From: Pseudonocardia sp. C8
Lineage (GTDB): Bacteria; Actinomycetota; Actinomycetes; Mycobacteriales; Pseudonocardiaceae
NCBI RefSeq assembly: GCF_014267175.1
Contig: NZ_JACMTR010000002.1
Location: forward strand, 5,853,501 to 5,917,500
Direction: 5' to 3'
Length of the DNA: 64,000 nt
The translations under genes and the position numbers were made by a program. Positions within the stretch are counted from its first letter, which is position 1. Every line of letters begins with the position of its first letter. Below are positions 25,494 to 33,467 of the stretch, one piece after another. Under the pieces are notes generated by a model. The model saw nothing but the letters and a program-made list of their open reading frames with translations. It was not told the DNA's origin and searched no databases.

Positions 25494-26243
25494 ATGCTGC
25501 TGGTCGCGACCGTCGTGCTCGGTCTGCTCATCGGCGGCCTGACGGGGCTCCTGGGCGCCGGGGGCGGCATCCTCGCGGTCCCCGCCCTGGTCCATGTCGT
25601 CGGCGTCCCGCTCGAGACGGCGATCTCGACCTCGCTGGTCCTGGGTGCCGTCGGGCCCGTGGCCGCAGTGGCTCCGCGGCTGCGCGGGGGGGTGGAGTGG
25701 CGGACGGTTCTCGCCGCGAGCGCGGCCGGGATGCCGGCGGCATTCGGAGGGACCGCTGTCGGCACGCTCCTGCCGGACGACGTGGTGATGCTTGCCTTCG
25801 CCGGGCTGATGGTGGCCTCGGGTGTCCAGATGCTCCGCTCCGGGCCGCGACCCGACGGCGTGGGCGAGCGGCCGCGGTCCTGGATCCTGCGAGGCCTGGC
25901 GGTCGGGGCGCTCGTCGGCTTCCTCACCGGTCTGCTCGGCGTCGGGGGAGGGTTCATCACGGTGCCCGCGCTCGTGCTCGGACTCGGTCTGCCCGTCCGG
26001 CTGGCGATCGGGACGTCGCTCGTTCTCGCCGTGGTCAATTCGGTCGCGGGGCTCGCCGCCCACGCCGGGGTCACCGATCCGGACTGGGCGGTCGCCCTCG
26101 CGTTCGTCGGGCCGTCGATGCTTGCCGCGTTCGGTACGGCGTTCCTCGCGACGCGGCTCGACAACCGGACCGTGCAGCGGTCCTTCGCCGGACTCGTCCT
26201 GGTCGTCGCGGTGTTCACTGTCGCGCGCGTGTTCCTCGCCTGA
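25494..26243 (+). CDS. TauE/SafE-family membrane permease
   Basis: This 249-residue protein has about eight hydrophobic segments in two repeated halves, each with a glycine-rich motif (GGLTGLLGAGGGILAVPALVHVVGVP and GFLTGLLGVGGGFITVPALVLGLGLP). That is the hallmark of the TauE/SafE sulfite/organosulfonate exporter family. The ATG at 25494 follows GGGAGGG. Its promoter carries a palindrome like that of module B, and it is convergent with that module's TetR gene with only 5 bases between stops, so it may belong to the same regulon. Confidence 0.88.
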   Translation: MLLVATVVLGLLIGGLTGLLGAGGGILAVPALVHVVGVPLETAISTSLVLGAVGPVAAVAPRLRGGVEWRTVLAASAAGMPAAFGGTAVGTLLPDDVVMLAFAGLMVASGVQMLRSGPRPDGVGERPRSWILRGLAVGALVGFLTGLLGVGGGFITVPALVLGLGLPVRLAIGTSLVLAVVNSVAGLAAHAGVTDPDWAVALAFVGPSMLAAFGTAFLATRLDNRTVQRSFAGLVLVVAVFTVARVFLA

Positions 26244-26248
26244 GGGGC

Positions 26249-26896
26249 TCACCCGCCGGGGTGGGGCGCGGACCAGGCTGCCTTCAGCCCGTCGACATGG
26301 GCACGGATGCGGCGGACCATGTCGATACCGGGACGGTCGAGGAGCCACTGTTGCTGCAGCCCGTCGAGCACGGCGATGGTGTTGTCCGCCACCAGTTCCA
26401 CGGGGACGTCCGCGCGGATGGTGCCGTCGCTCTTGCCGTGCTCGAGGGCGTCGGTGAGCCAGCGCCGGGTACTGGTGTAGTGGCGGCGCAACCAGTCGTG
26501 TGCGGGGTGGTCGGACTCCGTGGCTTCAGCCGAGACGCGGACGAACACGCCCACCCATTCCGGCCGCGTCGCGTTGCGCGCCCCGAGCGAGACGAGTGCG
26601 TCGAAGGCGTCCCATCCGAGCGGCACCGTGCCGTCACCGAAGAGGAACTCGTTGTCGTCGCGTTCCCGGCGTTCCAGGACCGCGGTGAGGAGCGCGGCCT
26701 TCGACGGAAAATGGTGCAGGAGACCGGACTGCGAGATCCCGCTGGCAGCCGCAACCTCGGCGATCGACATCTTGTGGAACCCGACGTCCGCGATGTGCTC
26801 GACGGCGGAGTCGACGATCTGCTGCTGGGTCTCCTCGGCGCGGCGTCTCGGGCGGCGCTTGTGCGACTCGAGGGTGTACCTCGGGGGGAACGACAA
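26249..26896 (-). CDS. TetR-family regulator of glycoside module B
   Basis: This 215-residue TetR protein has a helix-turn-helix (QIVDSAVEHIADVGFHKMSIAEVAAASGISQSGLLHHFPSKAALL). Its ligand domain contains RVSAEATESDHPAHDWLRRHYTSTR, a close match to the TetR of module A. It starts at a TTG (26896) 21 bases after the GH3 stop, so it is probably the last gene of the MFS-GH3-TetR operon and autoregulated through the palindrome at 30686-30719. Confidence 0.85.
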   Translation of the reverse strand: MSFPPRYTLESHKRRPRRRAEETQQQIVDSAVEHIADVGFHKMSIAEVAAASGISQSGLLHHFPSKAALLTAVLERRERDDNEFLFGDGTVPLGWDAFDALVSLGARNATRPEWVGVFVRVSAEATESDHPAHDWLRRHYTSTRRWLTDALEHGKSDGTIRADVPVELVADNTIAVLDGLQQQWLLDRPGIDMVRRIRAHVDGLKAAWSAPHPGG

Positions 26897-26917
26897 GGAT
26901 CCGCCTCTCGTCTCGCG

Positions 26918-29377
26918 TCAGGATTCCACGTGGTCCGCATCCGTTCGGGCGCTCACCGGAATCGTAACGCGGACGTCCCCGAGTCCTCGGGCGATCACGA
27001 TCACCCCGTGCCGCAACGGGATCCAACTCCGGGTCTCCTCGTCCCACCGGCGCTGGAACCGGGGGTCGCAATGCACGCGGACGGCGGCGGCCTCGCCCGG
27101 TGCCACGTCCGCCCGGGCCCAGCCGATCAGCCTGATGGGTTCCCCGGCCCGGTCGGGGTTGAGATAGACCTGCACGGTCTCCCGTCCTGGCCGTCGGCCT
27201 GAGTTGCGTAGCGTGACGTCCACCTCGGTGACGCCGGTTTCGTCCGTGCCGGAGACGCAGCCGGAAAGGTACTCCCACGTGGCGTAGCCGAGTCCGTGAC
27301 CGAACCAGAATGCGGGTTCCGCGCCGTCCGCGTGCCAGCCGCGGTACCCGATGAAACATCCGTCGACGTATTCGAGTACGCCGTTCCTCGGGGCGGTGTT
27401 CCACGCCGGACCCTGCTTGTTGCGGCGGGGGAAGGTCGTGACCAGCCGCCCTTCGGGGAGCACGTCCCCGAGCAGCGCGGCCGCGACCGCATCTCCGGCC
27501 TCCTGCCCGGGCAGGCCGGTGAACAGTACGGCGTCGACGTCGTCGATCCAGGGCATCAGTACCGGGGTCGCCGCGTTGACGACGACGACCGTCCGGTCCG
27601 CGGCTGCCGCGACGGCGGTGACCAGCGCGTCCTGGTCGCCGGGCAGGGCGAGCGTCCTCTTGTCCTCGCCCTCGGTCTCCTGGTCGGTGGTGAACCCGAC
27701 CACGACGACCGCGACCGCGCGTCCGGTAGCCGCCGCTGCGGCGTCGGCGATGGCCGGCGCCGAGGAGCGTGCGGCCTCACTGACGACGAAGCCGAGGATG
27801 CGGGGCAGCTCGTCGCGCTCCACGGTCGCGGTCACGAGCTGGCCCGGCACGACCCGTACCGTCGCGGCGTGGCTCTTGGGCCGGAAGAAGCCCCCGCCGG
27901 GGCCCGGGTGGTAGTCGACCCGGTAGTCCTCCTCGTGCCCGGCCGTGGCGAGGTGCCAGTTGCCGGGACCGCGGGTGCCGAGCTGCACCGGCATCGGGCC
28001 CGGAACGTCGAGCGTCGCCGACAGTTCGATCCGTGCAGCGCCCGCCAGCCATTCGTTCTGGCTGTCCTCGAGCTCGGCGACGTCGAGGTGCCTGCTGTGT
28101 GTGAGCCGGCCGGCGTCGTCGAACACCCGGACGCGGATGCCGTGCTCACCCGTCTCCGGGTCGCGGACCAGCGCGGGGCGCGCGGTGGGGAGGGTCCGGC
28201 GGGTCTCGACGCCGTCGGCGAACGTGACGTTCGCGGAGCCGAGTCGGGAGCGTAGCCCGTCGACGACGGACACCACGTGTGGCGCGCGGACCTGAGCGGA
28301 GCCGCCACCCTGCGCGATCGGGTCCGATGCGTGCCGGCCGACGAGGGTGATCGGGTTCCCGGGCCGCAGGGGCAGCGTGTCGCCGTCGTTCTTGAGGACG
28401 ACCATGCCACTCGCGGCGAGCCGGCTCAGCTGCTCCCGGCGGCGAGGACCCGCGGGATCGGGCAGGTCGGAAGGCCAGCTCCGCCGCTCCGGGAAGGCCC
28501 CGACGCGGTGCGCGAGCCGGAGTAACCGACGAACGTGCTCGTCGACGGTCTTCTCGGTCACCTCACCGGCACGCACCGCGTCGAGGAGGCCCCGGGTCCA
28601 CGGCGTCTCGGGCCCCGGCATGACGAGGTCCAGCCCGGCGTTGGCGCTCTGCGCCGCGGTCGTGGTCGCGTACCAGTCCGACACGACCACGCCGTCGTAT
28701 CTCCACTCGTCCCGGAGGATCTCGGTCAGCAGCTCGTGCTGCTCGGTCGACGGGTAGCCGTTGACGTCGTTGTAGGCGGCCATGACCGTCCACGGGTTCG
28801 CGTCCTCGATCGCCACCTCGAAGGGAGCGAGGTAGACCTCGCGGAGGGTCTTCGGGGACATGCGCACGTCGACCGTCGTGCGTTCGGTCTCGGACTCGTT
28901 GCCGAGGAAGTGCTTCACGCTCGCCCCGATCCCGCGCTCCTGCAGGGCGCCGACGTAGGCCGCGGCGAGGTGGCCGGTCAGCATCGGGTCCTCGCTGAAC
29001 GCCTCGAACAGCCGTCCACCGAGCGGCGAGCGGTGGAGGTTGATCGTGGGGCCGAGGACGACGTGCGTCTGCTGCGCAGCCGCTTCGTCGACGAGGACGG
29101 CCCCCGCCTCGGCGACGGCGTCCCGGTCCCAGGTCTGAGCGAGCAGGCTCGCGTTCGGCAGCAGGCAACCCTCTCGCCCGCCGACGACGACGTGGCCACG
29201 GACGCCCGTCGGGCCGTCGGAGAGAACGATCTTGTCGAGCCCGATGCCCTCGTCGCCGTGGAGGGAGAAGCCGTCGGCGCCGGAGACGAGCCGGATCTTC
29301 CTCTCGAGCGTGAGGGTGGCGATCGCTCGGTCGATGCGCTCGTCGAGATCGCTCGGCGGGCCGGCCGGGTCGGTCAT
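26918..29377 (-). CDS. GH3 beta-glucosidase with PA14-like insert and Fn3-like tail
   Basis: This family 3 glycoside hydrolase has about 819 residues. It has SDGP at 53-56, Lys155-His156 in VKHFLGN, and the nucleophile Asp234 in YDGVVVSDW. Between the two catalytic-core halves an insert of about 150 residues (roughly 400-550) has PA14-like beta character, and the last ~90 residues (ETGVTEVDVTLRNSGRRPGRETVQVYL) form the Fn3-like domain. This architecture is typical of broad beta-glucosidases. No signal peptide is seen. A GTG at 29386 overlapping the MFS stop (GTGA) is an alternative start with GGAAGG upstream; the ATG at 29377 is used here. Confidence 0.93.
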   Translation of the reverse strand: MTDPAGPPSDLDERIDRAIATLTLERKIRLVSGADGFSLHGDEGIGLDKIVLSDGPTGVRGHVVVGGREGCLLPNASLLAQTWDRDAVAEAGAVLVDEAAAQQTHVVLGPTINLHRSPLGGRLFEAFSEDPMLTGHLAAAYVGALQERGIGASVKHFLGNESETERTTVDVRMSPKTLREVYLAPFEVAIEDANPWTVMAAYNDVNGYPSTEQHELLTEILRDEWRYDGVVVSDWYATTTAAQSANAGLDLVMPGPETPWTRGLLDAVRAGEVTEKTVDEHVRRLLRLAHRVGAFPERRSWPSDLPDPAGPRRREQLSRLAASGMVVLKNDGDTLPLRPGNPITLVGRHASDPIAQGGGSAQVRAPHVVSVVDGLRSRLGSANVTFADGVETRRTLPTARPALVRDPETGEHGIRVRVFDDAGRLTHSRHLDVAELEDSQNEWLAGAARIELSATLDVPGPMPVQLGTRGPGNWHLATAGHEEDYRVDYHPGPGGGFFRPKSHAATVRVVPGQLVTATVERDELPRILGFVVSEAARSSAPAIADAAAAATGRAVAVVVVGFTTDQETEGEDKRTLALPGDQDALVTAVAAAADRTVVVVNAATPVLMPWIDDVDAVLFTGLPGQEAGDAVAAALLGDVLPEGRLVTTFPRRNKQGPAWNTAPRNGVLEYVDGCFIGYRGWHADGAEPAFWFGHGLGYATWEYLSGCVSGTDETGVTEVDVTLRNSGRRPGRETVQVYLNPDRAGEPIRLIGWARADVAPGEAAAVRVHCDPRFQRRWDEETRSWIPLRHGVIVIARGLGDVRVTIPVSARTDADHVES

Positions 29378-29382
29378 GGTGG

Positions 29383-30666
29383 TCACTTCACCTTCCGCAC
29401 GGGAATGATCAGCAGCGCGCCGACGACCGCGATGGCGGCTGCGACCCCGAGCATGACGTCGTAGTTCTGACCGCCGCTCAGCCCGATGATCCACGCCGCC
29501 AGACCAGGGGCGAGGACCTGCGGGCCGGCCATGGCGATGTTGAACACGCCCAGGTCCTTCGCCGCCTCCTCCGGGTCCGGGAGCACGTCGAGCACGAGGG
29601 CGAGGTCCACGGCCACGTAGACGCCGAAGCCGATGCCGATGATCGTCTCGGCGACGTAGAACGACAGGGCCGAGGTGGACTGGACCAGCATGAACGTCCC
29701 GGCCGCGAACACCAGCGCGGAGCCGATGATGAAGATCTTCCGCCGGCCGACGACGTCCGAGAGCCACCCGGCCACCTGGCCGCTCACGACGAGGGCGACG
29801 GTGAAGCAGAGGACACCGGTGGCCATGATCTTGGTGGCCTCGTCGGGCGGGAGGCCCATCTCGTGCTGGATCCACAGCAGCCGGAACGTGGTGAACATGA
29901 AGTTCGCGAGCACGACCAGGAACCGTGACCACCACGCCAGCCCGAAGTCCGGGTTCTTGATCGGGTTCACCCAGAACGTCTTCAGCACCATCGCCAGGTC
30001 GCCGCTGGACGGCGGCGGGGACTGGCGGGGCTGGTCGGGGAGCACGAGGGTGTAGAGGAACACCAGGACGAAGCCGATGAAACCGGGGACGAGGAACAGC
30101 AGCAGCATCTGCTGGCTGAACAGCTGGGCCGCGTAGGCGGCGCCGAGCGAGGAGGCCTGCTGTGCGACACCGATCGCACCGCTGACCTTGCCGCGCTGGA
30201 AGGGAGGTAGCTGGTCGGCGATGGACGCGGTGTGCGCGGCGACGGCGGCGTTCGCCGCGATCTGCCCCAGCACCCAGCCGATGGCGAGCACGATGGCCGA
30301 GGGCGCCAGCGCCATGATCAGCAACGCGGCCAGCAGGCCGGTCATGCCGATGACCAGCCAGGGGCGGCGGCGACCGAACCGGCTCATCGTCCGGTCACTG
30401 ATGCGACCGAACACCGGATCGAAGAACAGCGCGGCGAACGCGCCGAGAGACGTGGTCAGCCCGAGCGTCGGCACGACCTCCGTCTGGGGCAGCACGGTCT
30501 GCAGCTTCAACGTCAGCGCCGCGGACAGCACCGTCATCAGCGGCAGCATGGTGCCGAGGCGGGCCAGCACCATCGTGACGACGACCGTGGGGCGGGCAGG
30601 CACCGTCGGCCCGGCAACGGTCGGTGTCATCGGTGGGCCCTGTGACGTCGTGTCTCTCTCGGTCAC
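29383..30666 (-). CDS. MFS sugar transporter of glycoside module B
   Basis: This MFS protein of about 427 residues is a paralogue of the one at 8058-9317. It has loop motif DPVFGRISDRTMSRFGRRRPW, second-half motif AGWLSDVVGRRKIFIIG, and the shared run VAVDLALVLDVLPDPEEAAKDLGVFNIA. The GTG at 30666 lies nine bases after AAGGAGG; an ATG at 30672 is only three bases from that site, so the GTG is preferred. It is the first gene of the MFS-GH3-TetR operon and is translationally coupled to GH3. It probably imports the glycoside that GH3 cleaves. Confidence 0.88.
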   Translation of the reverse strand: MTERDTTSQGPPMTPTVAGPTVPARPTVVVTMVLARLGTMLPLMTVLSAALTLKLQTVLPQTEVVPTLGLTTSLGAFAALFFDPVFGRISDRTMSRFGRRRPWLVIGMTGLLAALLIMALAPSAIVLAIGWVLGQIAANAAVAAHTASIADQLPPFQRGKVSGAIGVAQQASSLGAAYAAQLFSQQMLLLFLVPGFIGFVLVFLYTLVLPDQPRQSPPPSSGDLAMVLKTFWVNPIKNPDFGLAWWSRFLVVLANFMFTTFRLLWIQHEMGLPPDEATKIMATGVLCFTVALVVSGQVAGWLSDVVGRRKIFIIGSALVFAAGTFMLVQSTSALSFYVAETIIGIGFGVYVAVDLALVLDVLPDPEEAAKDLGVFNIAMAGPQVLAPGLAAWIIGLSGGQNYDVMLGVAAAIAVVGALLIIPVRKVK

Positions 30667-30685
30667 GCCCATCCTCCTCCTTGAG

Positions 30686-30719
30686 GTCCCTACAGACCGA
30701 GCGCTCGGTCTGTAGGGAC
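30686..30719. promoter_or_regulatory. 34-base perfect palindrome, operator of module B
   Basis: The half GTCCCTACAGACCGAGC is followed at once by its exact complement. It lies 20 bases upstream of the MFS start. The core GACCGAGCGCTCGGTC recurs with one change before the TauE/SafE gene. It fits a TetR dimer-of-dimers site that controls the operon. Confidence 0.8.
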
Positions 30720-30834
30720 GGTAGCCCGGGCGCTCGACCTGAACAAGGGGTGGGCGATCCGTGAGCGGTGTCAAGCGTCCGGCCCTCGTGGTCACTCACG
30801 AGCGCGCCAGTGCCTCCGGTCGCGGCTCGGAGTG

Positions 30835-30864
30835 TTGTCAATGTGTCAGAAATCACTTTATAAT
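30835..30864 (+). promoter_or_regulatory. Consensus promoter of the ABC importer operon
   Basis: TTGTCA (30835-30840) and TATAAT (30859-30864) are 18 bases apart in an AT-rich patch that stands out from the surroundings. A transcript would begin near 30871, so the nearby ATGs at 30878 and 30893 would be almost leaderless. Confidence 0.75.
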
Positions 30865-30925
30865 TGAACAGTTGCTCATGTATCAAGTTCTCATGGTGGT
30901 TGCCGGGACGGAGTGCGCGAGAACG

Positions 30926-32476
30926 GTGCTCTCGCGGCGCAGTGCGTTGCTGGGGGCGATGGGGCTTGCCGGAGCCGTCCTGCTGCCGGGGTGCGGCGCG
31001 GTCGGTGGTCAGGCGGCCGTCGACCCGGGTCCGCCCCGACACGGCGGTCGGCTCCGGGTCGCGCTGGCAGGGCAGTCGCCGTCCGCGGACGTGCTGGATC
31101 CGCATGTGGCCGGGTCGGCGGCGGCCGGGGCGATCGGGAAGAACGTCTGGGACCGGCTCGTCGCCTACGACAACGATCTCAGGCTGCGCTACCGGCTGGC
31201 CGAGTCCCTGCAGCCGAACGGTGACGGCACCGAGTGGCGCATCACGCTCCGCCCCGGGGTGCGGTTCAGTGACGGGAGTCCGCTGAGTTCTCGCGATGTC
31301 CTGTGGAGCTTGCGGCGGATGCTGGAGCCGGCGAAGCCGTCCTCGGCTGATCTGTCGATGGTGGATATGAGTCGGACCCGTGCCGAGGGCGACGGCACGG
31401 TCGTGGTCGCGCTGTCCGAGCCGCTGGCGGATCTCGGGTCGGTGCTGGCCGGCTGGTACGTGTACGTGGTCAAGGACGGCAGCGACGTGTTCGACGCGAC
31501 CTCACTGCCGGTGGGGACCGGGCCGTTCGTGCTGAAGGAATGGTCGCCCGGTGACCGGGCGCTGCTCCGGCGCAACCCCCTGTACTGGGAGAGCGGCCTT
31601 CCTCGGGTCGACGAGGTGGAGATCCTCCAGATCGCCGAGCCCGAGGCCCGGGTCAACGCGCTGCGCTCGGGTGTGGTGGACATGATGGACCAGATGCCGG
31701 TGGTGCACGCCCGCACGCTCGCGCAGGATGGCGGCTTCCGGCTGGTCGAGCCGCGGCACGGGACCATGGCCGCGTTGCAGATGCGTGCCGACACCCCGCC
31801 GTTCGACGACGTCCGGGTCCGGCAGGCGATGCGGCTGGTCGTCGACCGGCAAGCCATGGCCGACACCGTCTACCTCGGCTTCGCAGAGCTCGGCAACGAC
31901 CTCTACGGGCGCGGCGCTCCGTTCTATGCCGATCAGATCCCGCAGCGGCGCCACGATCCGGCCGCGGCGCGGGAGCTGCTCCGGCAGGCCGGCAAGGAGA
32001 ACCTCTCGGTCACCCTCACCACTGCCGACGCGTCGCCCGGCCAGCTGGACTCGGCGACCCAGTTCGCCGAGCAGGCTCGGCAGGCCGGAATCGTGGTGAA
32101 CCTCGAGACGGTGCCGGCCGACAACTACGCGGCTCAGGTGTCCGGGCAGCGGGCGCTCACCCACAACAATTGGTGGAACTACAGCCTGGACTACTTCTAC
32201 GGTCAGACGACCACCTCGGACGCGCCGGGGAACACCGGCTGGCGGGACCCGGAGTGGGACGCGAAGTTCGCACGTGCCCGCGGGACGCTCGACACGACGA
32301 CCCGGGCCGTCCTGTACGCCGAGCTGCAGCAGCAGCTGTGGGAGGAGGGCGGGTTGATCGTCCACAACTTCGTCAAGCAACCGGCCGGGGTCGCCGCGCG
32401 GGTCCAGGGCGTCCCCGAGTTCGTGCTCGGTAACGACGACTGGGCCAACTACCGCGGCGTGTGGCTGTCGGCGTGA
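30926..32476 (+). CDS. Substrate-binding lipoprotein of a peptide/nickel-type ABC importer
   Basis: This solute-binding protein of the SBP_bac_5 (DppA/OppA/NikA) family has about 516 residues. The N-terminus is a lipoprotein signal (SRRSALLGAMGLAGAVLLPGCG, with the lipobox cysteine about 23 residues in). Family motifs are WRITLRPGVRFSDGSPLSSRDVLWS and the PLPVGTGPF-like LPVGTGPFVLKEW. The start is uncertain: the GTG at 30926 gives a normal-length signal peptide, while ATGs at 30878 or 30893 would add 11-16 residues close to the transcription start. It is followed directly by the permease genes. The ligand (peptide, nickel chelate or other) is not readable. Confidence 0.87.
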   Translation: MLSRRSALLGAMGLAGAVLLPGCGAVGGQAAVDPGPPRHGGRLRVALAGQSPSADVLDPHVAGSAAAGAIGKNVWDRLVAYDNDLRLRYRLAESLQPNGDGTEWRITLRPGVRFSDGSPLSSRDVLWSLRRMLEPAKPSSADLSMVDMSRTRAEGDGTVVVALSEPLADLGSVLAGWYVYVVKDGSDVFDATSLPVGTGPFVLKEWSPGDRALLRRNPLYWESGLPRVDEVEILQIAEPEARVNALRSGVVDMMDQMPVVHARTLAQDGGFRLVEPRHGTMAALQMRADTPPFDDVRVRQAMRLVVDRQAMADTVYLGFAELGNDLYGRGAPFYADQIPQRRHDPAAARELLRQAGKENLSVTLTTADASPGQLDSATQFAEQARQAGIVVNLETVPADNYAAQVSGQRALTHNNWWNYSLDYFYGQTTTSDAPGNTGWRDPEWDAKFARARGTLDTTTRAVLYAELQQQLWEEGGLIVHNFVKQPAGVAARVQGVPEFVLGNDDWANYRGVWLSA

Positions 32477-32489
32477 GGTCCGGGCTGTC

Positions 32490-33467
32490 GTGACCGGCTA
32501 TGTGCTCGGTCGGGTCGCCGGCGCGGTCGGCGTGCTGCTGGTGGTCGCGACCGTGGTGTTCGGCCTGTTCGAGCTGCTCCCCGGCGACGCCGCCGAGACG
32601 ATCCTGGCGCAGGGCGGGCGGTCCGGGGCGCTCCCGCCCGAGCAGCTCGCCGTGCTGCGTGCGGACCTGGGCCTCGACCGCAGCGCGCCGGAACGGTTCC
32701 TGGGCTGGATCGGGGGGCTGCTGCACGGAGATCTCGGCACCTCGATGCTGTCCGGTCGGCCGGTCGCCGAGGTCCTGGGTGGCCGGATCGGCAACAGCCT
32801 GGTCCTGGGGGTGGTCACCGTGGTCCTGCTCTTCCCGCTGGCCACCGTGTTCGGGGTGCTCGCCGGTGCGCGCGCCGGGTCCCGGACCGATCGCGGGGTG
32901 AGCACCGCAGCGCTCGTGTCGGAGGCCGTCCCCGCGTTCGTCGTCGGGGTTGTGCTGATCGCGGTGATCGCCCTGGGCTGGCGTGTCCTGCCTGCTGTCT
33001 CGCTGGTCCCGACGGGCACCAGCCCACTCGCCCGACCGCAGGTGCTCGTCCTCCCGGTGCTGACCCTGCTCGCGGGTCTGGCCCCGCACCCGGTGCGCGT
33101 GATCCGGGCCCGCACCGCGGAGCTGGTCGCCGGCGAGGCCTTCCGGACGCTCACCGTGCACGGGGTCAGCCGGCGCCGGCTGCTGTCCCGCTACGTGGCA
33201 CCGGTCGCGATCGCTGCGGCGCTGCCGCCACTGGCCGGCTCGGTGGCCGGGCTCGTCGGCGGTGTCGCCGTCGTCGAGACGGTGTTCGGCTATCCAGGGC
33301 TGGCACAGGAACTGGTCCGGGCGATCGCATTGCGCGACTTCCCGGTCGTCGCCGCGGCGGCCGTGCTGATGGCCGTCTTCGGCGTGACGGTTCACCTGCT
33401 CGCCGACCTCGGGGCGCTGGCCATGAGCCCGGTCGCCCGTCGCGCGGTCCTGAGCGGGCGGAGGTGA
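32490..33467 (+). CDS. DppB-type ABC permease
   Basis: This 325-residue permease has six hydrophobic segments and the DppB/OppB N-terminus (LGRVAGAVGVLLVVATVVFGLFELLPGD). The cytoplasmic EAA-type loop reads RARTAELVAGEAFRTLTVHGVSRRRLLSRYVAP, where such subunits contact the ATPase. It starts at a GTG 13 bases after the binding-protein stop, and its own stop overlaps the next start (GTGA), so the operon is translationally coupled. Confidence 0.9.
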   Translation: MTGYVLGRVAGAVGVLLVVATVVFGLFELLPGDAAETILAQGGRSGALPPEQLAVLRADLGLDRSAPERFLGWIGGLLHGDLGTSMLSGRPVAEVLGGRIGNSLVLGVVTVVLLFPLATVFGVLAGARAGSRTDRGVSTAALVSEAVPAFVVGVVLIAVIALGWRVLPAVSLVPTGTSPLARPQVLVLPVLTLLAGLAPHPVRVIRARTAELVAGEAFRTLTVHGVSRRRLLSRYVAPVAIAAALPPLAGSVAGLVGGVAVVETVFGYPGLAQELVRAIALRDFPVVAAAAVLMAVFGVTVHLLADLGALAMSPVARRAVLSGRR

